Below the pieces are notes generated by a model. It was given only the letters and a program-made list of their open reading frames with translations, had not been told where the DNA came from and made no database searches. The translations under genes and the position numbers were made by a program. 64,000 nucleotides of DNA from Fibrobacter sp. UWR2. GTDB lineage: Bacteria > Fibrobacterota > Fibrobacteria > Fibrobacterales > Fibrobacteraceae. Positions 11,175-18,819 of this stretch are shown in pieces (position 1 is the stretch's first letter; the number at the start of each line of letters is the position of its first letter). The stretch is taken from positions 124,001-188,000 of the forward strand of contig NZ_MWQE01000005.1 of NCBI RefSeq assembly GCF_002210285.1, given 5' to 3'.

Positions 11175-11600
11175 TTACACGCCGTAGCGGGAGAACGCTT
11201 CGTTCTCGTCGACGACCTTGAAATTCACGATGTACTGTTTCTTCGAAACAGGGTTGTTGTATTCCGTAACTTCAATAACCCAGGCGTTCTTTTCGCACTG
11301 GATAAGGAACCCGGTGCGTTCGAGCGTACCAACGGTCTTTGTGCCGAGAATCTCGAAGCCCACAGGCTTGCCATACTGCGCAGAGATGTTCTGGAACACC
11401 GTAGCGTATTGCATCTTGAGGTTAGACACGTTAACGTTACCCTTGAGGAAGGGGCTGTCGTCCAAAACCGCATCAAAAGCCTTGTCGTATTTTTCAGCCT
11501 TCAGGTGATCGACCATGGCCTTGACGCATTCACTGGAATGCGGGCCAGCAAATGCAAACGAACAGAGCAACAGGGTAAGGATTATCGACTTGATTTTCAT
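11175..11600 (-). CDS. Small secreted protein, paralog of upstream gene
   Basis: This 141-residue protein of unknown function has a clear signal peptide (MKIKSIILTLLLCSFAFA, cleaved before GPHSSE). The ATG at 11600 is chosen because AAGGAG sits 8 bases upstream and the signal peptide then starts at residue 1; an upstream extension would hide it. The mature domain (LKAEKYDKAF, NVNVSNLKMQYATVF, GFLIQCEKNAWVIEVTEYN) aligns by eye with the gene at 11614-12039, which also has an I/LxQINCAKSAWLVMIREY-like core. The two are tandem paralogs, probably periplasmic, separated by 13 bp in one transcript. Confidence 0.8.
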   Translation of the reverse strand: MKIKSIILTLLLCSFAFAGPHSSECVKAMVDHLKAEKYDKAFDAVLDDSPFLKGNVNVSNLKMQYATVFQNISAQYGKPVGFEILGTKTVGTLERTGFLIQCEKNAWVIEVTEYNNPVSKKQYIVNFKVVDENEAFSRYGV

Positions 11601-11613
11601 GGGGTTCTCCTTA

Positions 11614-12039
11614 TTATTTCTTTTCATAAAACTTGAAAACGTCATCTTCCGTGAATACGCCAAACTCCCAGAAATTGCTTTTGCCTTCTGGTGTAACATA
11701 TTCCCTAATCATTACGAGCCATGCGGACTTGGCGCAATTAATCTGGTAAACGGTCTCGTCGTGGTTCTTGGCTAGGCGGCGCGTACGTAGTTTTGTATGG
11801 TTCAGTACTTTGCCGTGCTGCTTAATGAAGGTGCTGAAATGCCCGGCATATTGTGTAATATCCACATTTCTCTGTTCTTCACCCATCTCCATATAATTCA
11901 GCAAGGCGGCTGCAGCCTCTTTGTACTTGGCCTTCTTGAGAGACTTTGTAAAAATGTCCATCTGCTTGTCGGCAAATTCACCGGCATGGCAAACGATAGC
12001 CATCAACAAAACATATAAGAAAGAACGCAGGAATTTCAT
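11614..12039 (-). CDS. Small secreted protein, paralog of downstream gene
   Basis: This 141-residue protein of unknown function starts with MKFLRSFLYVLLMAIVCHA, a signal peptide cleaved before GEFADK. An ORF extension to 12081 would bury this peptide, so the ATG at 12039 is used. The middle has a lysine-rich helix (FTKSLKKAKYKEAAAALLNYM), then NVDITQYAGHFSTF and a two-strand core around YQINCAKSAWLVMIREY that matches the neighbouring paralog. The pair looks like a local duplication. It lies 34 bp downstream of nadK, so it may be read from the same promoter. Confidence 0.8.
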   Translation of the reverse strand: MKFLRSFLYVLLMAIVCHAGEFADKQMDIFTKSLKKAKYKEAAAALLNYMEMGEEQRNVDITQYAGHFSTFIKQHGKVLNHTKLRTRRLAKNHDETVYQINCAKSAWLVMIREYVTPEGKSNFWEFGVFTEDDVFKFYEKK

Positions 12040-12073
12040 ATATAAATTAATATAGTAATTTTTGGCAGTTTGA

Positions 12074-12958
12074 TTATGCAAGGCGGGGCTTACCCGTCCA
12101 GCCTAACTTTTCGCGGAGAGCACCTACAAAACCGGTATGGCGCATGCGGATAAACGTCGTCACTGCCTTGCTTTCGCTCAGCACGACCTTCTCACCCACC
12201 TTCATTTCGTAGGCAGTACGGCCATCGAACACGAGGTCCAGCGGGCGCTCCACCGCAGAGACAATTTCAAGCTTCTTGTGGGTCAGCGAGAGCACGAGCG
12301 GGCGCACCGAGAGGCTGCTCGGGGCCACGGGAGTGAGAACGACCGCAGGAGTGGACGGATGGATAATCGGGCCACCGGCCGCGAGGTTGTATGCAGTAGA
12401 ACCCGTCGGGGTCGAAATCAGCAGGGAATCTGCCCAATATTCGGTCAAATCGGTGCCGTTGTAAGCCACATTCACGTTCACCATGCGTTCGGGAGCATGC
12501 GCACGGATATGTACTTCATTCAATACTGTATGACGCATGACGCACTTTTTGCCGCGAAATACGGAGGCGTCAATCATCATGCGTTCGCGCGTAGAGAAAT
12601 CACCGGCAATTAAATCGTCAAGCGTTTTCGAAAGGCCCTCTACCCTACTTTCGGCAAGGAACCCCACGCGACCAGCGTTCACGCCCAATATCGGAATCTT
12701 GTGCCCAAGCGCGATGTGTGCCGCAGAAAGTACGGTTCCATCTCCACCGATAGCAAGCAACAAGTCCATACTGCGAAGGCCAGCTTCTTTTACCACGCGG
12801 ATAGGCTTCTGCACAAGCCCGGATAAACTATCGAGCGCAAAGAACTTTACCTGCGGGTGGGCAATCGCCCAGAGTGCAATCTGGTTCAACGCGCATGCCA
12901 GATCCGCGCTCTTGTCCTTGAAACCGACAATCCCGATTTTCTTGAAAGTGCTTTTCAT
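12074..12958 (-). CDS. nadK: NAD kinase
   Basis: This 294-residue enzyme makes NADP from NAD and ATP. It carries the family signature GGDGTVLSAAH (about 70-80) with the catalytic aspartate, then VNAGRVGFLAE, the substrate loop NEVHIRAHAPERM, and the conserved glycine-rich STPTGSTAYNLAAGGPIIHP that binds NAD. VVLTPVAPSSLSVRPLVL completes the C-terminal beta-sandwich. The start follows from KKIGIVGFKDK, a typical first beta strand. It lies downstream of the chorismate mutase / tyrA / aroA-like operon with a 51-bp gap and upstream of two small secreted genes. Confidence 0.96.
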   Translation of the reverse strand: MKSTFKKIGIVGFKDKSADLACALNQIALWAIAHPQVKFFALDSLSGLVQKPIRVVKEAGLRSMDLLLAIGGDGTVLSAAHIALGHKIPILGVNAGRVGFLAESRVEGLSKTLDDLIAGDFSTRERMMIDASVFRGKKCVMRHTVLNEVHIRAHAPERMVNVNVAYNGTDLTEYWADSLLISTPTGSTAYNLAAGGPIIHPSTPAVVLTPVAPSSLSVRPLVLSLTHKKLEIVSAVERPLDLVFDGRTAYEMKVGEKVVLSESKAVTTFIRMRHTGFVGALREKLGWTGKPRLA

Positions 12959-13009
12959 ATTCCGCCTGCGACGTTGTTCACTTTAAAAATATACTTTATA
13001 GCAAATAAA

Positions 13010-14377
13010 CTAGCCTTCAGATTCGGCCTTTTCTGCAACCAAGACTTGCTTCAGTTTCTCGACAATGCCCGGGAACGTGCGTTCCACGCCTTCGATATTG
13101 GCAACAGGTTCATCATTTTGGAGCGCAAGCGAGAGAACGCTCAACGCAAGGCCCGCCTGTGCAGAATCTCCGCCGTCAAAATCGCTACCATTCACGATGG
13201 TTTCCATTCCGCGGATAACGAGCCCGTCGTCGTACACGCCGACTTCTACGCCGGTCTTGCGCAGGTTTTCGGCCAGGAATTCATTCTTGGTGCGCATTTC
13301 CTTGCGGTATTCCTTGGGCACGCGGAGGATTGTTTCCCCTTCGGCGTAGCATGCCGCAACTGCGAGAAGCGGGAATTCGTCCATCGCTGTTGCAATAGTA
13401 TCTTCGCTAAAGCGGCGGCCCTGCAGGCGTTTGCCCGCGGCGAGCGGGTAAATTTCCACATCGCCATAGACATCGCCGAACTTTTCACGGCGCGTAACGT
13501 TTTCGATGTTTGCACCCATGCGCTTGAGGCACGTGAGCGCACCCGCTCGCGTACTGTTCAGGTCCACGTTCAGGAGCCGCACGACGTTTTCTTTAGGCAT
13601 GTTGCCTATGGTCGCAAGCAAAGCAAATGCCGTTGCCTCGGTCGTGTCGCCGGGCACATAATATTCGCGGCCAGTAATCACGCGGGTCTCGGAGAGTTCG
13701 GTAAACTGCGTGCGTTCAATCTTCTTGCCTTGCGCAATCATGAGTCGGCGTTCGAATTCGCTCAACTGCTCCATGCCACGGCCTTCGTAACGCACCGGGA
13801 CGCCGAAGTACATGAGCATCTTGGTCCATTGGTCATGAACCGTAGAGCGTTCCTCGAAGCTCAGGTATTCCCCGCGCACGAGCGCACGCAACAGGAGTCG
13901 ATTGCGCATTGCAAAAGGCACGTTCCCGAGGGAATCCTTCTTGAGCGCAGGTTCTTCTACGGCAAACCGGAAGACAATTTTTGCAGGAGAATCCTCTTCA
14001 ATGTTCAGCTTGAAATACTTGAGCAGGCTTTCCTTGAGGGCGGCGACCTTCGCAATGCCCGCTTCGTCGGGTTCTTCGGCAATGGTAAACACGTGTTCGG
14101 GATCCTTGCTCGAAAGCGTCCACAGGAGCAAGTTCTCGTCTTCGGCAAAACCGGAAGGCAGCATTGACGGAAGCGGATACTGGAAGCCCTTGCCGTCGAG
14201 TACCAGCTGGTGGCCGTGCTGTTCGTAAACGAGCCCGAATTCAGCGAGTGCGCGGGCGAATTCTTCGGAACCGCTTGCCCATGCGAAATCTTCGAGCACG
14301 GTGCGGCCGTTCACCAGGAGCCCCATCACAAGGGTAAGCGCCATGCGTTCGCGGTCTGGATTCAGCGTAAATTCCAT
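13010..14377 (-). CDS. EPSP synthase-like (AroA fold) protein with lost catalytic motifs
   Basis: This 455-residue protein has the length and fold pattern of 3-phosphoshikimate 1-carboxyvinyltransferase. Recognisable parts are RMALTLVMGLLVNGRTVLED, VPGDTTEATAFALLATI, DEFPLLAVAACYAEGETILR and VERTFPGIVEKL. Several active-site motifs are absent: no GDKSxSxR lysine loop, no GNAGTxxR, no SSQ in the third substrate loop, GDSAQAGLALS where the DHR motif is expected, and Arg where E. coli has Lys411. Asp of DEFP is kept. Its ATG abuts the tyrA stop (TAGATG), so the two are translationally coupled. It may be a divergent enzyme or a pseudoenzyme; a normal aroA elsewhere would settle this. Confidence 0.7.
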   Translation of the reverse strand: MEFTLNPDRERMALTLVMGLLVNGRTVLEDFAWASGSEEFARALAEFGLVYEQHGHQLVLDGKGFQYPLPSMLPSGFAEDENLLLWTLSSKDPEHVFTIAEEPDEAGIAKVAALKESLLKYFKLNIEEDSPAKIVFRFAVEEPALKKDSLGNVPFAMRNRLLLRALVRGEYLSFEERSTVHDQWTKMLMYFGVPVRYEGRGMEQLSEFERRLMIAQGKKIERTQFTELSETRVITGREYYVPGDTTEATAFALLATIGNMPKENVVRLLNVDLNSTRAGALTCLKRMGANIENVTRREKFGDVYGDVEIYPLAAGKRLQGRRFSEDTIATAMDEFPLLAVAACYAEGETILRVPKEYRKEMRTKNEFLAENLRKTGVEVGVYDDGLVIRGMETIVNGSDFDGGDSAQAGLALSVLSLALQNDEPVANIEGVERTFPGIVEKLKQVLVAEKAESEG

Positions 14378-15580
14378 CTAGCGTTCCTTTACATCGTAGC
14401 CGAGGTAGCGCAAAAGTTTTACAGCGCGGGCAGCCTCGTCGGGCGTCTTGAATGCAAGCAGGAGTGTGCCCGCTACATTCTCGCGGACCTTCATCAGTTC
14501 GATGTCGCGAATGTTCAGGCCCTCTTCGGCAAGCGGCTGCATCACGCTCAGGAGAGCGCCCGGCTTGTCCTTGAGCGGCACCGTAATTTCGGAGAAGGCG
14601 GCGCCCGCATTGCGGCCAGGCGCAAACAGGCTGGCGCGGCCGTCGTTGCCCGCCTTGAAAATCTTCTCGAGAGCGTCGGAGCGGTCGGCGCATTTCCCGT
14701 CAGCAGATTTTTCGCCGGCATTGAACGAACCACCCGCAGGCTTTCCGTCCTTGACGACCTGGAGGTTATTCATTGCGTCGATGGTCTCGTTAATCCCGTC
14801 GCGGACTTCTTGCAACGCGCGGACGGTCTCGTCGCGGTTCGTGACAGCAATGTCGTGCCACATTCCCCAACCGCTCGCGGCAATGCGTGTCATGTCGCGG
14901 AAGGCGCGGCCAGCGTAATGCTGGTAATTGTGGTCCAGCAGGCGGCCCGGAATGTTCGCAGCGAGAGTGGAGCTGAGCATCTGAGGCATGTGCGAGACCC
15001 AGGCCATCGTGCGGTCGTGATGTTCCGGCGGGAACACGACAGGGGTAGCCCCGAGGAACTTCACCAGGTCGAGCAACTCCGCGTACACGTTTTCCGGAGT
15101 ACCTTCGGGCGGGCACACGAACCAGTAGGCGTTTTCAAAAATTGCAGGATCGTTAAATTCACATGTGCGCTTCTCGGAACCGGCCATCGGGTGGCTACCG
15201 ACAAAGCGAAACGGCGCGGGCAACTTCACGCCCGCCTTGCAGATTTCGACCTTCGTAGAACCGATATCGCTCACGAGGCACACGTTACAGGTGGCGTTCT
15301 TACCTGCAACGTCCTTGACCCAGGAAACGTGCGAAAGCGCATCGATTGTCTTCAAGATATGTAGAATCGGAGAGCAGAGCAAGATAAGGTCGCAGTCCTT
15401 GGACCACTCCTCCACTTCTCCGTATTCAAAGAATTCGTCGGCGAGTTCCAGTTCACGGGCGCGCGCAAGCGTCGCGGGCGAACTCACGGCACGGATCTTT
15501 GTCGGCCGATTCGCCTGCTTAAGGGCGGAGGCGATTGAACCGGCAAGCAGGCCAAACCCCACTAGCGCAATGCGTTTCAT
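14378..15580 (-). CDS. tyrA: Prephenate dehydrogenase with C-terminal ACT domain
   Basis: This 400-residue TyrA oxidises prephenate to 4-hydroxyphenylpyruvate for tyrosine synthesis. The N-terminal Rossmann fold starts with IALVGFGLLAGSIASAL (GxGxxxxS). The catalytic region has VSDIGSTKVEI, FVGSHPMAGSE and HDRTMAWVSHMPQML, whose His residues fit the family. A helical dimerisation domain follows. After a low-complexity linker (about 270-325), an ACT domain (about 328-398, EITVPLKDKPGALLSVMQPL) suggests feedback control by tyrosine. It sits exactly between chorismate mutase and the AroA-like gene, with no spacer bases at either junction. Confidence 0.92.
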   Translation of the reverse strand: MKRIALVGFGLLAGSIASALKQANRPTKIRAVSSPATLARARELELADEFFEYGEVEEWSKDCDLILLCSPILHILKTIDALSHVSWVKDVAGKNATCNVCLVSDIGSTKVEICKAGVKLPAPFRFVGSHPMAGSEKRTCEFNDPAIFENAYWFVCPPEGTPENVYAELLDLVKFLGATPVVFPPEHHDRTMAWVSHMPQMLSSTLAANIPGRLLDHNYQHYAGRAFRDMTRIAASGWGMWHDIAVTNRDETVRALQEVRDGINETIDAMNNLQVVKDGKPAGGSFNAGEKSADGKCADRSDALEKIFKAGNDGRASLFAPGRNAGAAFSEITVPLKDKPGALLSVMQPLAEEGLNIRDIELMKVRENVAGTLLLAFKTPDEAARAVKLLRYLGYDVKER

Positions 15581-15844
15581 CTACTCCTCCACCTTGCGGG
15601 TTTCTTCCATGATAACCTTGAAAATACGGCGCACCGAATCACCGCTAAGCGGGCCTCCGGCCTTCTCTGCCTTTTCGGCAACAGCGGCGAGCACGGCCTC
15701 TTCGCGGGCCGTATCCAACACGGGCAGGCCCTTCTGCTTCTTGAGTTTTCCGATTTCAGTTGCGTAGACGGCGCGCTTGTTCAAAAGCGCGATTACCGTA
15801 TCGGTAAGTTCATCTATACGTGTGCGCCAATCATCAATATCCAT
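15581..15844 (-). CDS. Chorismate mutase, AroQ type
   Basis: This 87-residue all-helical protein fits a monofunctional AroQ chorismate mutase, which converts chorismate to prephenate. It shows the family pattern WRTRIDELTDTVIALLNKRAVYATEIGKLKKQ, with the N-terminal arginine, the helix-one RID and the Lys/Arg of the second part, then VLDTAREEAVL and the C-terminal helix DSVRRIFKVIMEETRKVEE. The stop codon directly touches the tyrA start (TAGATG). It is first in the operon mutase-tyrA-aroA-like, so its product feeds the next enzyme. No clear Shine-Dalgarno precedes the ATG. Confidence 0.88.
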   Translation of the reverse strand: MDIDDWRTRIDELTDTVIALLNKRAVYATEIGKLKKQKGLPVLDTAREEAVLAAVAEKAEKAGGPLSGDSVRRIFKVIMEETRKVEE

Positions 15845-15959
15845 GCGGAAAAAGATAGTAATTGAACGGACGTCGTTTCCCCGTAGCCTGCTAATGCATC
15901 GTTTTTTCCTTGTTTTTGATACACTTGGTACAGTTTATTTATAATTTATTTTCGCCGTG

Positions 15960-15988
15960 TTGCGTGCCCTATAAAACGGACATATATT
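15960..15988 (+). promoter_or_regulatory. Promoter of the lichenase gene
   Basis: TTGCGT at 15960-15965 and TATATT at 15983-15988 are spaced 17 bp apart. A strong RBS, AGGAGGT, lies 5 bases before the ATG at 16016. Confidence 0.55.
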
Positions 15989-16015
15989 ACAGATGTGTAT
16001 GTTTAGGAGGTATAA

Positions 16016-17068
16016 ATGAAAATCGTAAAAATTCTCTCGGCAGGAACCCTCGCGGTATTGACCATGGCAGCTTCTCTCAGCGCAAAAGACTTTAGCGGTG
16101 CTGAACTCTACACAAACAAGGAGTTCACTTACGGCAAGTTCGAAGCCCGCATGAAAATGGCCGCCGCGTTGGGCACCGTGAGCTCCATGTTCCTCTACCA
16201 GAACGGCTCCGAACAGGCCAGCGCAGAACGCTGGGTCGAAGTCGATATCGAAGTCCTGGGCAAGAGCCCGAACAGTTTCCAGTCCAACATCATTACCGGC
16301 AGGGCTGGCGCGCAAAAAACTAGCGAAAAGCACCACACGGTGAACCCGGCCGCCGACCAGGGATTCCATACCTATGGTATCGAATGGACCCCGAATTACG
16401 TCCGCTGGACTGTTGATGGAAACGAAGTCCGCAAGACAGAAAAAGGCGTGAACGACCCCAGTAACCAGGTGGCTAACCTTATCGGTACGCAGGGCCTCCG
16501 CTTCAATATCTGGTCTTCTGAAAGTGTAGAATGGGTCGGACAGTTCGACGAATCCAAGCTTCCGCTCTTCCAGTTCATCAATTGGGTTAAGGTCTACAAG
16601 TACACTCCGGGCCAGGGCGAAAACGGCAGCGATTTCACGCTTGACTGGACGGACAATTTCGACACCTTCGATTCTGGCCGCTGGAGCAAGGGCAACTGGA
16701 CCTTCGACGGCAACCGCGTCGACCTGACCCCGAACAACATTTACACCAGGGACGGCATGCTGATTCTCGCCCTCACCCGCAAGGGTCAGGAAAGCTTCAA
16801 CGGCCAGGTCCCTGTTGACAACGAACCGTCCCCGCAGTCTTCTAGCAGCAGTGTCACGCCGCCCTCTTCGAGCAGCGTCACCCCGCCGAGCTCTAGCAGC
16901 ATTGAACTTCCGCCGCTTTCCTCCAGCAGCACGGATGCTATTCTCCAGGTTCGCAAGCCGCAACTGCAGGGCAAGGAAACCAGGACCTTCAACGCGAAGG
17001 GTGAACGTGTCAACAACGTCCGCGCGAACGATTCCCGCAACCGTTACCGCGTAAATTTCAAGATTTAA
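16016..17068 (+). CDS. Circularly permuted GH16 1,3-1,4-beta-glucanase (lichenase)
   Basis: This 350-residue secreted enzyme cleaves mixed-linkage beta-glucan. A signal peptide (about 1-23, ending SLSA) precedes a GH16 beta-jellyroll in the circularly permuted order known from Fibrobacter. The catalytic EVDIE lies early: Glu75 and Glu79, equivalent to Glu56 and Glu60 of the studied F. succinogenes enzyme. The half that is N-terminal in Bacillus lichenases comes last (FTLDWTDNFDTFDSGRW). It closely follows the F. succinogenes enzyme as I recall it, with substitutions and a few extra residues around EKGVNDPSNQVANL. A Ser/Pro linker with three SSSS blocks (about 277-307) and a basic tail ending RYRVNFKI follow. 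A regulator gene lies downstream. Confidence 0.96.
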   Translation: MKIVKILSAGTLAVLTMAASLSAKDFSGAELYTNKEFTYGKFEARMKMAAALGTVSSMFLYQNGSEQASAERWVEVDIEVLGKSPNSFQSNIITGRAGAQKTSEKHHTVNPAADQGFHTYGIEWTPNYVRWTVDGNEVRKTEKGVNDPSNQVANLIGTQGLRFNIWSSESVEWVGQFDESKLPLFQFINWVKVYKYTPGQGENGSDFTLDWTDNFDTFDSGRWSKGNWTFDGNRVDLTPNNIYTRDGMLILALTRKGQESFNGQVPVDNEPSPQSSSSSVTPPSSSSVTPPSSSSIELPPLSSSSTDAILQVRKPQLQGKETRTFNAKGERVNNVRANDSRNRYRVNFKI

Positions 17069-17090
17069 GAAAACACCCCCCAAACAACAG

Positions 17091-17118
17091 AGTCTACGTG
17101 GCGAATGTCGCGTAGACT
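17091..17118 (+). terminator. Inverted repeat between lichenase and regulator genes
   Basis: AGTCTACG and CGTAGACT form an 8-bp stem around a 12-base loop, followed by TTGTTATTTTAT. It lies 22 bases past the lichenase stop and 16 bases before the chosen regulator start. It is either a terminator or an operator for the regulator. Confidence 0.55.
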
Positions 17119-17134
17119 TTGTTATTTTATAGCC

Positions 17135-18508
17135 ATGCGCAAGGAACTCGCCCATATTCTGGAGAGCCTCCCCCACAAGGACGGGGACAGGCTCCCTAGC
17201 GTGCGTGAAATCATGAAGGTGTACCGCATGTCTTCGAGTACGGTGCAGGCGGCACTCCGTTCCCTTGAACGCGATGAGAAAATTTGCCGCATTCAGGGAA
17301 AGGGATGCTTTTGGACATCGAAGGGCATCGGCATGATATGCTCGAGCGATTCCGTTCCGGCGGTTCGCGAATCTGCCCTGGAAAAGATTGAGCGCCTGTT
17401 CCGTGAGGACTGGGAGCGCGGGCAGTTCAAGATAGACGAAGACCTCCCCCTCATGAAGGAACTCTCTATCCGCTACAACATTTCGCAGGCGATTATCCGG
17501 AAGTTCCTGACCCAGCAGGAAGGCCGCGGAATCCTGGAGCGAGTCGGCCGGCATTACCGCTTTACCCGCAAGGACGATAAGCCAGCAAATGCCGCCCTGA
17601 GTGAGATTATCTTTGTTACACGCTGCAACAGCTGGGGCGGTTTTACTGCCGAGAGCGAGCGCGAAATGGATTTTTTGCGCATGGTCTACAAGAAGGCAGG
17701 CGCCGAGCACTACAAGCTTATTCTGCTCGGCCTGAACGAGAAGACCGGAATGCTTATCGACCGGAGCGGCAAGCCCCGTAAGCTGACCGATTTCCGCAAT
17801 GCCGTAGGCGCAGTGCTTTCTACCCTCCTCGTGATGGAACCGAAAAAACTCCTGCAACTCTTTGCGGAAGTCCCGTACCCGGTAGCCGTATGGTGGGAAC
17901 ATCCCGTGCAGGTGTTGCCGGAGCGATACCTCCACAAGGATAACTGGACCTTCTTCAATTCCACCTTCGGGCCTGGCCCCGGAAAAGAAATGGGCAAGTA
18001 CCTACTTTCGCGCGGGGTGCACGATGTCGCCTTCTTCTCGCCCTACCACGACAGTTCATGGTCCATTGAGCGCCTTGAAGGCCTGCGGGAAGTAGGCCTG
18101 AGTGTTTTGGATTGCACCGACGATGAGTTTGCAAGCCCATGGGACTACAAGCAGATTGCCCGCGGGAAGGTGGAAAAGCATTCGGTGGAATCGTATGCCC
18201 GCGAACTCCTGAAGCGCAAGATGATCAGCATTCTGGAAAACCGCGACTACGGGCTAATCCCTATCGTTTGCGTGAACGACGACGTGGCATCGGCCTTGTT
18301 GGAACTGCATGAAGAAGGCCGCATTGGCCCGCTGGGGCCGCTCTATGCCTTCGACAATTCCGCAGAAAGTTACCTGCTGAGGCTCCCCTCCTACGATTTC
18401 AACACGCAGGCGCTTGTGGACCGCATGTTCTACAGCCTCGTGAACCGGGACGCGTTCCGCATGCAGCATCGCATACAGCAGGTACTCGGCCAAGTCGTCG
18501 AGAAATAG
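17135..18508 (+). CDS. GntR-like regulator with two winged-helix domains and a LacI-type sensor domain
   Basis: The protein is 457 residues from the ATG at 17135. An in-frame ATG at 17105 lies in the loop of an inverted repeat and is less likely. Residues about 1-60 form a GntR-type winged helix (DRLPSVREIMKVYRMSSSTV, QAALRSLERDEKI). Residues about 75-145 repeat the pattern (DEDLPLMKELSIRYNISQAI). The remainder resembles the periplasmic-binding-protein fold of LacI/GntR regulators (GKEMGKYLLSRGVHDVAFFS; PIVCVNDDVASALLELHEEG), which bind sugars. Its position next to the lichenase suggests control of glucan use, but the ligand is unknown. No good Shine-Dalgarno is seen. Confidence 0.8.
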   Translation: MRKELAHILESLPHKDGDRLPSVREIMKVYRMSSSTVQAALRSLERDEKICRIQGKGCFWTSKGIGMICSSDSVPAVRESALEKIERLFREDWERGQFKIDEDLPLMKELSIRYNISQAIIRKFLTQQEGRGILERVGRHYRFTRKDDKPANAALSEIIFVTRCNSWGGFTAESEREMDFLRMVYKKAGAEHYKLILLGLNEKTGMLIDRSGKPRKLTDFRNAVGAVLSTLLVMEPKKLLQLFAEVPYPVAVWWEHPVQVLPERYLHKDNWTFFNSTFGPGPGKEMGKYLLSRGVHDVAFFSPYHDSSWSIERLEGLREVGLSVLDCTDDEFASPWDYKQIARGKVEKHSVESYARELLKRKMISILENRDYGLIPIVCVNDDVASALLELHEEGRIGPLGPLYAFDNSAESYLLRLPSYDFNTQALVDRMFYSLVNRDAFRMQHRIQQVLGQVVEK

Positions 18509-18520
18509 TTTTTTTCCAGA

Positions 18521-18710
18521 TTACGGACTAAATACCGCCTGCATGTCATTTAGTCCGTAAAAAATGTGCGTAACGCCGCCATGAATTCCGCTTTTTACGG
18601 ACTAAACGCCCACCGCATGTCATTTAGTCCGTAAAAACTGAGTGTGACGCAACTTTAAGAGCGTTATTTTACGGACTAAATCGCTGGGGGTCGCAGATTA
18701 GTCCGTAAAA
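18521..18710. repeat. Three tandem 74-bp palindromic units
   Basis: The 311-bp gap 18509-18819 holds no gene. Three perfect hairpins occur: 18521-18560 (13-bp arms), 18592-18637 (15-bp arms) and 18667-18710 (13-bp arms). Each has left arm TTACGGACTAA and right arm TTAGTCCGTAA. The TTACGG of each unit starts at 18521, 18595 and 18669, an exact 74-bp period. Loops are 14-18 bases; units 1 and 2 share GCATGTC next to the right arm. Spacers are only loosely alike. A degraded echo with GCCGCC and TTCTAAATCG may lie near 18746-18778. Function is unknown: operator array, processed RNA or mobile repeat. Confidence 0.85.
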
Positions 18711-18819
18711 CTAATGCACGCACACCACGTAAAAACGAATGCAGCGCCGCCACTTAATGCTCGCGACGTTCTAAATCGCAAAAAGAAGCTCGCACGCGCA
18801 AAAATCGGTGAATCCAGCT

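Noticed and set aside
18521-18710. CRISPR array
   Set aside because: Only three units; spacer DNA between palindromes is partly alike, not unique; repeats are split by variable loops; no cas gene nearby.
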